From contig NZ_JAHLLW010000005.1 of assembly GCF_019426345.1 (NCBI RefSeq), forward strand, positions 1-64,000: a stretch of DNA of 64,000 bases, given 5' to 3'. Both the position numbers and the translations under genes were made by a program. The notes below the pieces were generated by a model, which saw nothing but the letters and a program-made list of their open reading frames with translations, had not been told where the DNA came from and searched no databases. Below, piece by piece: positions 53,747 to 63,681 of this stretch; the first letter of the stretch is position 1; each line of letters begins with the position of its first letter. This stretch comes from Marinomonas lutimaris (GTDB lineage Bacteria > Pseudomonadota > Gammaproteobacteria > Pseudomonadales > Marinomonadaceae).

Positions 53747-54766
53747 ATGAGTACACGAGTACTGATTTGTGACGATTCAAAAATTGCACGCAAGCAGTTA
53801 GCAAGAATATTGCCGACAGACTGGGATGTCGAAGTCGATTTTGCGGAAGACGGTCAAGAAGCACTGGATATGTTGTCATCCTCTGTTTTTGATATTTTAT
53901 TCTTAGATTTAAATATGCCGGTGAAAGACGGTTATGAAACGCTTGAGGCGTTACAGTCTTTTGAGCAGTCACCAGCGGTAATAGTAGTCTCTGGTGATGT
54001 GCAGCCGAAAGCGATACAACGAGTAAAAGAAATGGGAGCAATCGCCTTCCATAAAAAGCCCGCATCGGCTGAAGAGCTGCGCAGTTTATTAATTTCTCTT
54101 AGACTTTTTTCTGTTGGAGATGATCAGCAGAATAAAGTCGTTGTTGAGCAGCCTACTGCAGCTGAGCAGTTTACGCTTAATGAATGTTTACAAGAAATTT
54201 CGAATATTGCCATGGGGCGTGCTGCAAGTGTATTGGCAGAAATGCTAAATGTATTTGTTAAGCTACCAGTGCCTACCGTGAACATTTTGGAAGTAAGTGA
54301 ATTGCAGATGGCACTAGATTACAGTGTCAAAAATGACAGTTGTTCTGCTGTATCACAAGGTTATGTCGGTTCTGGCATTGCGTTTGAGACATTGCTCATT
54401 TTTAGCGATTCCAGCTTTCCTGATATGGCGAAACTTTTAGGCGTGACGGATACCATTACGAGAGAGTTAGAAACAGAGCTCTTGATGGATGTATCTTCGG
54501 TTTTAGTTGGTCCATTTATGGCTGCCATCGGAAAACAGCTCAATATCGATTTTAGTCACAGTCATCCGTTGTTACTTGGTCAGCATGTTAAAATTGCAGA
54601 CTTAATTAACGAAAAGAAAGCGACGTGGAAAAGAACGTTAGCGGTTGAAATTGTCTATGAAGTGGAAAACTATCAGATTAGTTGTGATCTAATTATGCTT
54701 TTCACTGAAGACTCTGTGCCGACACTAGAGAATTTATTGTCCTTTTTAGTTGAGGAAGACGAATGA
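53747..54766 (+). CDS. Response regulator with CheC/CheX-type phosphatase domain
   Basis: The 339-residue protein has an N-terminal receiver (about residues 1-120) with DD, phospho-Asp in LFLDLNMPVKDGYE and Lys in HKKPAS. A CheC-like domain (about 145-335) follows. One phosphatase motif is evident in ECLQEISNIAMGRA; the second symmetric copy (ELLMDVSSVLVGPF) lacks the Asn. It may dephosphorylate CheY-type regulators under control of its own phosphorylation. It overlaps the PAS gene by four bases (ATGA), so the two products probably work together. Confidence 0.87.
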   Translation: MSTRVLICDDSKIARKQLARILPTDWDVEVDFAEDGQEALDMLSSSVFDILFLDLNMPVKDGYETLEALQSFEQSPAVIVVSGDVQPKAIQRVKEMGAIAFHKKPASAEELRSLLISLRLFSVGDDQQNKVVVEQPTAAEQFTLNECLQEISNIAMGRAASVLAEMLNVFVKLPVPTVNILEVSELQMALDYSVKNDSCSAVSQGYVGSGIAFETLLIFSDSSFPDMAKLLGVTDTITRELETELLMDVSSVLVGPFMAAIGKQLNIDFSHSHPLLLGQHVKIADLINEKKATWKRTLAVEIVYEVENYQISCDLIMLFTEDSVPTLENLLSFLVEEDE

Positions 54767-55248
54767 GTAATGAAGCAGAAGGGATGGCAGATCTCCACTG
54801 GATGTTTGATATGCTTCATCATATTGATGTTGGGCTTGTTGTTTTGGACTCGAAATATCGAGTAAAGCTATGGAACAACTTCATGGAAAACCACAGCGGA
54901 GTGAGTTCATCGATAGCTAAGGAGCAATCTTTGCTGGCGCTTTATCCAGAATTAGATACGGGGTGGTTACACCAGAAGTTGGATAATGTTTTTGGTTTGA
55001 AAACACCGATTTTTATATCTTGGGAGCAGCGCCCGCATTTCTTTCCATTTAAGAGTTATCGCCCAATTACAGGCATTGCGAATAGGATGTATCAGAACGT
55101 AGCGATACGTCCGATCTCCAGCCCTGATGGGTCAATAAAGAATATATGTTTGGTTGTCTATGATGTGACTGATATTGCGACCAATAAAATGGCGTTGTCG
55201 GCTGCTAACCAGAAATTACGACGTTTGAGTCAAGCTCTATCAAAATAG
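54763..55248 (+). CDS. PAS-domain protein
   Basis: The 161-residue soluble protein has a single PAS fold (about residues 12-135), opening MFDMLHHIDVGLVVLDSKYR and containing LWNNFMENHSGV. It ends in a basic helix with ANQKLRRLSQALSK that looks like the start of an output linker, but no output domain follows. Translational coupling to the REC-CheC gene suggests it is the sensory partner of that protein. Confidence 0.85.
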   Translation: MSNEAEGMADLHWMFDMLHHIDVGLVVLDSKYRVKLWNNFMENHSGVSSSIAKEQSLLALYPELDTGWLHQKLDNVFGLKTPIFISWEQRPHFFPFKSYRPITGIANRMYQNVAIRPISSPDGSIKNICLVVYDVTDIATNKMALSAANQKLRRLSQALSK

Positions 55249-55288
55249 TGCTCTCTAAGTATGAATAGCACTCTCTAAATAGTAATTA

Positions 55289-55329
55289 CCTTCCTTTTGT
55301 TTATTCAGTGGAAAAGGAAGGCGTTTTTT
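55289..55329. terminator. Bidirectional terminator
   Basis: CCTTCCTTTT and AAAAGGAAGG form a perfect 10-bp stem with a 13-base loop and TTTTTTT after it. It separates the PAS gene from the convergent rimB-like gene. Confidence 0.8.
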
Positions 55330-55331
55330 TG

Positions 55332-55835
55332 CTATTTCTTTTTGCTCGTTTTCTTGGCAGGGATTTTATAGAGTTCCACCAAATTTTCTTCTTGTTTGTC
55401 ACCCTGTAGGCATAGGCCTTCAGGGTCGATGAGAACGCGCCCATTCATTGCTTCACGTCCAAGTAACATTCTGTAGCCCATGCTGTCGCGATTGGTTAGC
55501 GTGACTTCTGCTTCCCATGAGATACCACCAAGAGAAAGGGGGACGCGAATGACGGGGCGGCTCTCTTTGTCTCCGCTAGAGCTTTTTATGACTCTTTGGT
55601 CGACAAGCTGAGCTTCACAATGAACGGTTACTTTACGGTTCTTTTGTAGAGGATGGACTTCAAAGCTTACCCAGCTCTCATTATCACGAGAAAAGCGCAC
55701 AATATTGATCGCATGCATAGATGATGTTTTTGCACCTGAATCAACTCGCGCCTTTATTGCCGGAATATTAAGAGAAGGAAATGCGCACCACTCGTCACAA
55801 CCAATCACCATTTTGGGTTCGTTCTGTTGATTCAT
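55332..55835 (-). CDS. RimB-type retropepsin-like protease family protein
   Basis: This 167-residue protein matches the putative ATP-dependent zinc protease family: IGCDEWCAFPSLNIPAIKARVDSGAKTSSMHA, in part, holds the retropepsin-like D-(S/T)-G-A. RPVIRVPLSLGG and YRMLLGREAMNGRVLIDP complete the fold. In other bacteria RimB cleaves poly-glutamate tails added by RimK to ribosomal protein S6. No rimK is present next to it. The C-terminus is Lys-rich. Confidence 0.87.
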   Translation of the reverse strand: MNQQNEPKMVIGCDEWCAFPSLNIPAIKARVDSGAKTSSMHAINIVRFSRDNESWVSFEVHPLQKNRKVTVHCEAQLVDQRVIKSSSGDKESRPVIRVPLSLGGISWEAEVTLTNRDSMGYRMLLGREAMNGRVLIDPEGLCLQGDKQEENLVELYKIPAKKTSKKK

Positions 55836-56060
55836 AAAAAATATGACACCTTTTAAAATGAAAGCAGTCTACGTTAACGGTAATGAAAACGTACCCTAAG
55901 TTGCTGTGTTTTATAGCGTAAAAGTGCGATCAGGTTAAGTCTTTATTGATGCACAGCAAGGCTATCTGTTTTGTTGTATTGTCAGTATAAGCTCAAACTA
56001 TTGTAATCATTGTATCTAAAGTTAATATGGGCGTACGAAATTACTTTAATGGAGTTGTAG

Positions 56061-56981
56061 ATGAATGGCCGACTGATGAAAGAGTTGGAAGAGTTGGGTG
56101 GTGAAATACGCCCAGCAAGCTTAAAAAAATGCGACGAAATTGTCATTGAGCAACCGGGCTTTAGTGCGGTTATTGCCTTATGGGGCGGGCATTTGGAGAG
56201 CTTTATTCCTGCTGGTCAAGAGGATCTTTTATTTCAATCTACCAATCAGGGTGGTGAAGGTCGTTTTGGGCGTCGCCACTTTGGTGTTCCTGTTTGTTGG
56301 CCTTGGTTTGGTGCCAATGAAACGCAGGCTGATTTTCCTGCACATGGTCTTGCACGTTATTTTCGCTGGGAATTTATTGAGGCTGGGCGTTTTAAAAATG
56401 GCGACGTGAAAATTGTTATTCGTTTGGCGTCGGAAGATCATCCTCTGATCGAAGAAATGTGGCCGTTTGCTTTTGAATTACGACAAGTCTTTCGTTTTTC
56501 TAACAAGGGTTTTCGAGTCAATTTTTCAGCGGCTAACTTATCTGATAAGCCGATGCCAATTAGTGAAGCATTGCACACTTATTTTCATGTTTCAGATAAT
56601 CAGACTGCTGAGGTGCATGGCTTAGATCAAGTGAGTTATGTTGATAAGTTTGATAATGGTCAACAGAAATTGCAGCAGGGTGTTGTTACCCCTTGTGATT
56701 ACATGGACAGAGTCTATGTTGCCGCGCCTGAAAAATGCGAAATTCAGGATGCTGGCTTAAATAGAAGGTTAGTGATTAGCACGGAGGGCAGTAACAGTAC
56801 TGTGCTATGGAATCCTGGGGCAGAAATCGCGAAACAGCGCACGGATATGGAAGACGACGATTACCGTCATTTTGTCTGTGTTGAGGCCGCTAATGCGCTT
56901 AGTGATGCTTATAGCATTCCAGCTGGTGGAATTCATCAACTTAAGTTAAAAGTGAAGAGCAAGTCTCTGGTTGACGAATAA
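56061..56981 (+). CDS. D-hexose-6-phosphate mutarotase (YeaD family)
   Basis: The 306-residue beta-sandwich protein of the aldose-1-epimerase superfamily shows GRFGRRHFGVPVCWPWFG near residue 66. AHGLARYFRWEF near residue 93 contains a catalytic His, SEALHTYFHVSD near residue 170 a second His, and the catalytic Glu is in CVEAAN near residue 277. It interconverts alpha and beta anomers of hexose-6-phosphates. It is monocistronic, with GGAG before the ATG, and ends in a bidirectional terminator. Confidence 0.92.
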   Translation: MNGRLMKELEELGGEIRPASLKKCDEIVIEQPGFSAVIALWGGHLESFIPAGQEDLLFQSTNQGGEGRFGRRHFGVPVCWPWFGANETQADFPAHGLARYFRWEFIEAGRFKNGDVKIVIRLASEDHPLIEEMWPFAFELRQVFRFSNKGFRVNFSAANLSDKPMPISEALHTYFHVSDNQTAEVHGLDQVSYVDKFDNGQQKLQQGVVTPCDYMDRVYVAAPEKCEIQDAGLNRRLVISTEGSNSTVLWNPGAEIAKQRTDMEDDDYRHFVCVEAANALSDAYSIPAGGIHQLKLKVKSKSLVDE

Positions 56982-57020
56982 GCGTTGAATCAATAGCTTT
57001 TCTGAAAGGTTTTGTCTATA

Positions 57021-57078
57021 AAAAAGCCCGTTGGTAGTGACTGTTTTAATATTGCAGATCACTACCAGCGGGCTTTTT
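57021..57078. terminator. Bidirectional terminator
   Basis: A 20-bp stem with one mismatch (57021-57040 with 57059-57078) and an 18-base loop has T-runs on both sides. It separates the mutarotase from crc. Confidence 0.88.
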
Positions 57079-57139
57079 AGTTTTTGATTTTCAATTCTAG
57101 TGAAAGAGCTTTGTTTTTTCGCTGGAATTGAGGCAATGC

Positions 57140-57916
57140 TTAATCAATATTGTATTCCATGATCAATGGGGCGTGATCTGAAAAACGTTGGCCTTTATAA
57201 ATCGTGCCACCTTGGATTAAGTTTTTAATGCCTGGTGTTGTGATTTGGTAGTCCAATCGACCGCCTTCATCTAGTTTCCATGCGCGTTCATAATCTGGCC
57301 ACCAAGTATATTGCTTGTCTTGTTTGTTCACTTGGCGGAAGGCGTCAATGTATTCCAGCTCATTGAAAATCTCATTTATCCATTTGCGCTCTTCTGGCAG
57401 AAAGCCAGAATTACGCTGGTTGACGAACCAGCTGCTCACATCAATCGGTGAACGGGCAACATTGGCTGTACCACAGAAAATAAATTCACGACGCTTGCGA
57501 CGGGTTTTAATGAGATGGTTTTTAAAACCTTCCATAAAACGATATTTATGTTCTTGTAGCGTTTCCTCATGGTTTGAACCGTGAGGGGTCAAGAAAGCAC
57601 CAATGCTAACTTTATCAAAATCCGCTTGAATAAAACGACCTTCAAAGTCGCATTCAGGGAATCCCATGCCAGTCATAATCGCTTTAGGCATGGTTTTGCA
57701 ATAGATAGCGACACCTGCTTGCTCTGGATTTTCCATAGAGTCAAAGAAGTATGTGTTATACCCCGGAGGGAAAAACACACTGTCATTTAGTGTGCGTTCA
57801 TCTGCCTGTATATCTTGCAGACATACAACATCTGGGTCCTGACGAACCATCCATTCAAAAAAGCCGCGTTCTGCTGCTTGTCTTATACCGTTTACATTAA
57901 GGCTGATGACCTTCAT
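57140..57916 (-). CDS. crc: Crc homologue (catabolite repression control protein, ExoIII fold)
   Basis: The 258-residue protein follows Pseudomonas Crc closely: MKVISLNVNGIRQAAERGFF, RFIQADFDKVSIGAFLTPHG, RRKRREFIFCGTANVAR and YTWWPDYERA. Crc is an exonuclease III-fold protein that acts with Hfq to block translation of catabolic mRNAs. The nuclease site is eroded: LQE is LQD, and GDMN is GTAN, although the terminal SDHAP is kept. Divergent pyrE next door is the same neighbourhood as in Pseudomonas. It would put the sugar-acid and ugp genes under catabolite control. Confidence 0.9.
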   Translation of the reverse strand: MKVISLNVNGIRQAAERGFFEWMVRQDPDVVCLQDIQADERTLNDSVFFPPGYNTYFFDSMENPEQAGVAIYCKTMPKAIMTGMGFPECDFEGRFIQADFDKVSIGAFLTPHGSNHEETLQEHKYRFMEGFKNHLIKTRRKRREFIFCGTANVARSPIDVSSWFVNQRNSGFLPEERKWINEIFNELEYIDAFRQVNKQDKQYTWWPDYERAWKLDEGGRLDYQITTPGIKNLIQGGTIYKGQRFSDHAPLIMEYNID

Positions 57917-58035
57917 TTCTGGTCCCTACAATTCCTAGCCGTGTGTTATATTAGCGCCTATCCAATGTTGGCATGGCTTCGCTCGTTCTTGGCGGCGCTT
58001 TGTTGTGTACTATTTATTATCTTTCTGGAGTTGGC

Positions 58036-58683
58036 ATGAAACCTTACCAAAGAGACTTTATCGAATTCGCTATTGAACAAAACGTGCTGCGCTTTGGCGA
58101 ATTTACGCTTAAATCAGGTCGCGTAAGTCCTTACTTTTTTAATGCAGGCCTATTTAGTTCTGGCCAAGCGCTAGCTAAGTTAGGACGCTTTTACGCAACC
58201 TCATTAATGGAAGCAAATGTTCCATTTGATGTTCTATTTGGCCCTGCCTATAAAGGCATTCCATTGGCAACAACTACGGCTGTTGCTCTCTATGACCATC
58301 ATAATGTAGACACACCATACGTTTTCAACCGTAAAGAAGCAAAAACTCACGGTGAAGGCGGTTCTCTAGTGGGCGCTCCGTTAGCGGGTAACGTCATGAT
58401 TATCGATGACGTTATCACTGCAGGGACGGCCATTCGAGAAGTTATGGCTATTATTCAACAAGCCAATGCCCTTCCGGCTGGTGTTCTTATCGCCTTGGAT
58501 CGTCAAGAACGAGGCCAAGGTGAGTTGTCTGCTATCCAAGAAGTCGAACGTGACTTCGGTATGCCTGTTATTAGTATCGTATCTTTAAATGACATCATGA
58601 CGTATTTGGCAGAACAGGATTCTCCTGAATTTGCTAAACACCTTGATGCGGTTAAAGCGTATCGTCAGCAATACGGCATTTAA
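58036..58683 (+). CDS. pyrE: Orotate phosphoribosyltransferase
   Basis: The 215-residue type I PRTase has the start [31 protein letters not shown] near residue 74, the flexible loop [18 protein letters not shown] near residue 103, and the PRPP signature [16 protein letters not shown] near residue 122. It makes OMP from orotate. Start 58036 has GGAG five bases upstream. It ends in a strong hairpin shared with slmA. Confidence 0.96.
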   Translation: MKPYQRDFIEFAIEQNVLRFGEFTLKSGRVSPYFFNAGLFSSGQALAKLGRFYATSLMEANVPFDVLFGPAYKGIPLATTTAVALYDHHNVDTPYVFNRKEAKTHGEGGSLVGAPLAGNVMIIDDVITAGTAIREVMAIIQQANALPAGVLIALDRQERGQGELSAIQEVERDFGMPVISIVSLNDIMTYLAEQDSPEFAKHLDAVKAYRQQYGI

Positions 58684-58695
58684 TACTGATGCCGA

Positions 58696-58730
58696 CGCTA
58701 AGGATTGAGGTTTTGCCTCAATCCTTAGCG
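58696..58730. terminator. Bidirectional terminator overlapping the end of slmA
   Basis: A perfect 15-bp stem (58696-58710 with 58716-58730) with a TTTTG loop lies between convergent pyrE and slmA. Its right arm includes the last codons and stop of slmA. No long T-run follows, but stem stability is high. Confidence 0.75.
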
Positions 58731-59318
58731 GTTTAGCATCAAGTTCTGTGCCAATATTGCCCATTGCTCTGGCCAAATTTCCATTGGCTTAACTTTGAAC
58801 TCGCTACGAACGTAATGGCGTATTTTCCCTTCGACAATAGCAATCAAGAAATTCGCACAAGGTGCAACGCCCATCGCTGGTCGTAAACCCTGTTTTAAGT
58901 CTGCTTCGCGAATGACTTGTTTTAGCTGAGTCTCTATCCGATCAAATACTTGTGTAATGCGAACGCGTAAACGCTCGGTTTCGCCTGCTAATGCATCGGC
59001 AGTCAGCAAACGACACATGCCTGGGTTTTGTTCAGCAAATCCGAGTACTAGCGTGACTATCATCTCGATTCGAGTAATCACGTTGCTTTCTTCTTGTACG
59101 ATTCGATTTATGCGAGTGAAAAGGCTTTCTTCAATAAACTCTATCAAGCCTTCAAACATCTTGGCTTTACTGGGAAAATGACGATACAACGCCGCTTCTG
59201 ACACACCAACCTGCTTTGCTAAAGCAGCCGTAGTAATACGTGCTCCTGGGCTACTTTCTAGCATTTGAGCAAGCGCTTGCAATATCTGTGTGCGACGATC
59301 GTTTTTCTTATTGCTCAT
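58725..59318 (-). CDS. slmA: Nucleoid occlusion factor SlmA (TetR family)
   Basis: The 197-residue TetR-fold protein has an N-terminal HTH (RRTQILQALAQMLE..ARITTAALAKQVGVSEAALYRHFPSKAKMFEGL, residues 7-58). Its all-helical C-terminal domain carries CRLLTADALAGE near residue 108. SlmA binds chromosomal sites and disrupts FtsZ polymers over unsegregated DNA. Gene order pyrE / slmA / argB is the same as in Pseudomonas, which separates it from generic TetR regulators. Confidence 0.93.
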   Translation of the reverse strand: MSNKKNDRRTQILQALAQMLESSPGARITTAALAKQVGVSEAALYRHFPSKAKMFEGLIEFIEESLFTRINRIVQEESNVITRIEMIVTLVLGFAEQNPGMCRLLTADALAGETERLRVRITQVFDRIETQLKQVIREADLKQGLRPAMGVAPCANFLIAIVEGKIRHYVRSEFKVKPMEIWPEQWAILAQNLMLNR

Positions 59319-59395
59319 TTTTCTTGTCCAGTTTCTAACCAGAGTTGTTAATTGCCAGTATCGTTAAGTGATAGTATCAACAAAAGCGAAAACTC

Positions 59396-60626
<1,231 letters not shown>

Positions 60627-61085
60627 TTACTTTGTGCCTGTGTGACCGAAACCACCTTCGCCACGTTCGGTGCTTTCGAATTCTGTAACGATATTAAATT
60701 CAGCTTGAACGATTGGTAATAGAACTAATTGCGCAACACGTTCACCTGGTTCGATAGTGAATGTCGTATTACCGCGATTCCAACAAGAAACCATTAGCTC
60801 GCCTTGGTAATCTGAGTCGATTAAACCAACCAAGTTACCCAAAACGATACCATGTTTATGGCCAAGTCCAGAGCGTGGCAGAATTGTCGCTGCCAAACTT
60901 GGGTCTTGGATGTAAATAGACAAGCCAGTTGGTAGTAGCGTTGTTTCGCCTGGAGCAAGGTCGATTGCCTGATCAAGACAAGCGCGTAAGTCTAAACCAG
61001 CAGAACCTTGGGTTGCGTAAGTCGGCAACGGAATCTCTTTACCGATTTTGTCGCTAAGGATTTTTAATTGAATAGCTTGTTTCAT
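60627..61085 (-). CDS. dut: dUTP diphosphatase (dUTPase)
   Basis: The 152-residue homotrimeric enzyme shows all five dUTPase motifs: GSAGLDLRA near residue 25, PRSGLG near residue 71, [11 protein letters not shown] near residue 86, GERVAQLV near residue 112, and the C-terminal [10 protein letters not shown]. It hydrolyses dUTP to dUMP. Start 61085 with GAGAAG upstream gives the family N-terminus [10 protein letters not shown]; the longer frame overlaps coaBC. Confidence 0.96.
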   Translation of the reverse strand: MKQAIQLKILSDKIGKEIPLPTYATQGSAGLDLRACLDQAIDLAPGETTLLPTGLSIYIQDPSLAATILPRSGLGHKHGIVLGNLVGLIDSDYQGELMVSCWNRGNTTFTIEPGERVAQLVLLPIVQAEFNIVTEFESTERGEGGFGHTGTK

Positions 61086-61122
61086 GTTTATCTTCTCTTT
61101 TTCTCTAAATTTGTAAGTGTTG

Positions 61123-62346
61123 TTAAGACGATGACTTAATATGCTGCTGAATAAACTCAACGAGTTGGTTTGCTAGCTCGCTTTTTGCGGCTTTGTCAGG
61201 TGACCATGTTTTGTCTTTCGTAATGACGGTGACTTGGTTTTCATCTTGGTTAAAACCAATGTCGCTGCGTGAGACATCATTGGCAACAATAATATCTAAG
61301 CCTTTTTTCGCTAGTTTGCCTTTGGCGTATTCGATCACATTCTGTGTTTCGGCTGCAAAGCCAACGATGGTTCTTGCGCGCTTTTGTTGTGCAAGTGTCG
61401 CGATGATGTCAGGGTTTTTGACTAATGTCAGGGTGACTTCATCGGTATCTGATTGTTTCTTCATCTTTTGATCGCAGGCCGCTTTCATTTTAAAATCGGC
61501 AACGGCAGCGGCGCCAATGAACACATCCGCTTGAGCGCTCATGCTTTGCTGGCAAGCGGCTAACATTTCATCAGCGCTTTTTACATTGATAATATTTGCA
61601 TTTGCAGGTGTGGATATTTGTACTGGACCACTGATTAGTGTGACTTTCGCGCCACGAGCAATCGCCGCAGCGGCAAGAGCATAACCCATCTTGCCTGAGC
61701 TGTGATTGCTGATAAAACGAACGGGGTCGATGGCTTCCATAGTGGGGCCTGCAGTGATCACCCAGTGTTGTCCTGCTAGGTCCTGTTCCACAGAAGTGTT
61801 TTGAAAGTGAGTGTTGACAGCATTGAAAATTTCGCTTGGCTCACTCATACGTCCAGGGCCGATATCACCACAAGCTTGCGCACCATCGGCAGGCCCGATG
61901 CTTAGCACGCCTCGCTCTGTGAGTAATTTTGCATTGGCTTGGGTTGCCGGGTGACGCCACATGGCTTGATTCATTGCAGGAGCAAGTAAGACAGGTGACT
62001 CTGTAGCAAGGCATAAGGTGCTTAATAAATCATTTGCCATACCTTGAGCATAGCGAGCCATGAAGTCAGCAGAAGCGGGCGCTATCAGGATTAAGTCAGC
62101 CCATTTTGCTAATTCTATATGTCCCATTCCCGCTTCGGCATTTGGGTCTAATAAAGTGCTGCGAACAGGGTGACCTGAAATGGCTTGCAAGGTCATCTCA
62201 GTAACAAAGGCTTTTGCACCTTCTGTTAAAACGACTTGAACCTCTGCGCCAGCTTTGGTTAGTAAGCGAATTAATTCGATGCTTTTATAAGCTGCGATGC
62301 CACCAGTAATGCCTAATAGAATGCGTTTTTGAGCGAGATTTGACAT
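61123..62346 (-). CDS. coaBC: Phosphopantothenoylcysteine decarboxylase / phosphopantothenate-cysteine ligase
   Basis: The 407-residue fusion has a CoaC flavoprotein half (residues 1-190) with [16 protein letters not shown], the active-site His in [11 protein letters not shown], and [11 protein letters not shown] and [10 protein letters not shown]. The CoaB half (about 205-400) carries [26 protein letters not shown] (in part), KNPDIIA and GFAAET. It carries out two steps of coenzyme A synthesis; coaD is at 28220. Start 62346 has GAGAAG upstream. Confidence 0.95.
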   Translation of the reverse strand: MSNLAQKRILLGITGGIAAYKSIELIRLLTKAGAEVQVVLTEGAKAFVTEMTLQAISGHPVRSTLLDPNAEAGMGHIELAKWADLILIAPASADFMARYAQGMANDLLSTLCLATESPVLLAPAMNQAMWRHPATQANAKLLTERGVLSIGPADGAQACGDIGPGRMSEPSEIFNAVNTHFQNTSVEQDLAGQHWVITAGPTMEAIDPVRFISNHSSGKMGYALAAAAIARGAKVTLISGPVQISTPANANIINVKSADEMLAACQQSMSAQADVFIGAAAVADFKMKAACDQKMKKQSDTDEVTLTLVKNPDIIATLAQQKRARTIVGFAAETQNVIEYAKGKLAKKGLDIIVANDVSRSDIGFNQDENQVTVITKDKTWSPDKAAKSELANQLVEFIQQHIKSSS

Positions 62347-62449
62347 AAAAAACTTCTCAATTCGTGCTGTGGTCGATAAAGTGAGTAATAGGCAGGACGC
62401 CAGTCTCTTTAAATTGAGAGTAAGATTAACATGGATCAAGGACTAGATC

Positions 62450-63124
62450 ATGAGTATTAAACATTGGCCCGAACAAGAAAGACCCAGAGAAAAGCTTATT
62501 CATCAAGGGGCGAGCGCGCTGAGTGATTCCGAATTGCTGGCGATATTTCTTCGAACTGGGACGCAAGGCATCAGCGCGGTGGAATTGGCTCGACAGGTGT
62601 TGTCCCAATTTGGTGGTTTGCGTGCGCTTATGTCGGCCAGTCGCGAAGAATTTTGCCAAGGTTTTGGGCTTGGCGACGCAAAATACACCCAACTACAAGC
62701 CGTGCTGGAAATGTCCAAACGTCATCTTCAAGAGCAGCTCATGCGCGAAACTGTGTTTACCAGCGCGGAACACGTCCGAACTTACCTTTCTTCTCAACTA
62801 CGCCATTCCCAACGAGAAATATTCGCGGTGCTGTTTTTAGATACTCAGCACAGGTTGATCCGCTATCAAGAACTTTTTATGGGTACCGTAGATGCCGCGG
62901 CGGTTTATCCGCGTGAAGTTGTTAAAGCCGCGTTGCAATACAATGCCGCCGCGGTGATCCTCGCCCATAATCACCCAAGCGGTATCGCAGAACCCAGTCA
63001 GGCTGATATCAGTATTACCGAAAAAATTAAGCGCGCGCTGGATCTTGTTGATGTGCGATTGTTGGACCACTTTGTTGTCGGTGATGGCTCTCCTGTATCG
63101 TTAGCGGAGAGGGGATTGGTTTAG
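62450..63124 (+). CDS. radC: RadC/YicR family JAB-domain protein
   Basis: The 224-residue protein has an N-terminal helix-hairpin-helix-like UPF0758 region (residues 1-95) and a C-terminal MPN/JAB metalloprotease-like domain. The motif is HNHPSG near residue 173 with the later Asp in SQADI. The name reflects an old DNA-repair link; the actual function remains unclear. Divergent radC-coaBC is conserved in many gammaproteobacteria. Confidence 0.94.
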   Translation: MSIKHWPEQERPREKLIHQGASALSDSELLAIFLRTGTQGISAVELARQVLSQFGGLRALMSASREEFCQGFGLGDAKYTQLQAVLEMSKRHLQEQLMRETVFTSAEHVRTYLSSQLRHSQREIFAVLFLDTQHRLIRYQELFMGTVDAAAVYPREVVKAALQYNAAAVILAHNHPSGIAEPSQADISITEKIKRALDLVDVRLLDHFVVGDGSPVSLAERGLV

Positions 63125-63209
63125 AAGCTGTTTTTAAGTCTGATAATAGGAAACTGAGAAGTGGGTTGTGTGCTATTTAATTTTAATTTAGTCTAATTAA
63201 GGTTCTTTT

Positions 63210-63250
63210 TTAGTTACTTTATTTGTTTTTTAAGAATTTAAAGTAACTAA
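63210..63250. promoter_or_regulatory. 12-bp inverted repeat upstream of hipB
   Basis: TTAGTTACTTTA (63210-63221) and TAAAGTAACTAA (63239-63250) are perfect complements separated by 17 bases. AATTTAGGAC-type direct repeats near 63250 and 63300 follow. The dyad lies in the promoter region of hipBA and is a candidate autoregulatory operator. Confidence 0.5.
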
Positions 63251-63354
63251 TTTAGGACTTAGTGAGGTTTGTATTGATGATCTGTTCGAAAAGTTCTAAA
63301 TTTAGGACATAAAGGTTATTTTAATCTTACAGTGTCACTAAATTGGAACCTTGT

Positions 63355-63681
63355 ATGGCTATCGAAAAATCTGCGGCCGCTCTTTCTGAGGAGCTTGGAG
63401 AGCGTTTAAAGCAAGCTAGGTTGAATCTTAACCTGACTCAGTCCGAGGTCGCGGCACTTGCTGGTGTTGCTCGCAAAACGGTTTTAAATGCCGAAAAAGG
63501 TAAAGTGCAATTAGAAGTGTTTGTGGCAATCATGATTGCATTGAATTTAACGGATCAATTGAATTTATTCCTGCCAAAACAAGAAATATCACCATTGCAA
63601 CTTGCTAAGCTAGAGGGTAAAAAACGGCAGCGAGCGTCAGGAGTGCATCGAGAAAATAATAAAGGGAGATTAGAATGGTAA
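63355..63681 (+). CDS. hipB: HipB-type HTH antitoxin/regulator
   Basis: The 108-residue protein has an XRE HTH at about residues 15-70 (LGERLKQARLNLNLTQSEVAALAGVARKTVLNAEKG, in part) and a basic C-terminal tail. HipA homologue overlap downstream identifies it as the antitoxin/repressor of a HipBA-type module. ATG 63355 is preferred; a TTG at 63343 would add four residues. It overlaps hipA by seven bases. Confidence 0.87.
   Translation: MAIEKSAAALSEELGERLKQARLNLNLTQSEVAALAGVARKTVLNAEKGKVQLEVFVAIMIALNLTDQLNLFLPKQEISPLQLAKLEGKKRQRASGVHRENNKGRLEW

Noticed and set aside
52402..55835. CofD-like gene and rimB as one GAK-type operon
   Set aside because: They are on opposite strands, separated by the REC-CheC/PAS pair and a terminator, and the ATP-grasp component is missing.
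58725..59318. Generic TetR repressor of pyrE
   Set aside because: SlmA-type sequence and conserved pyrE-slmA-argB order support the nucleoid occlusion factor instead.
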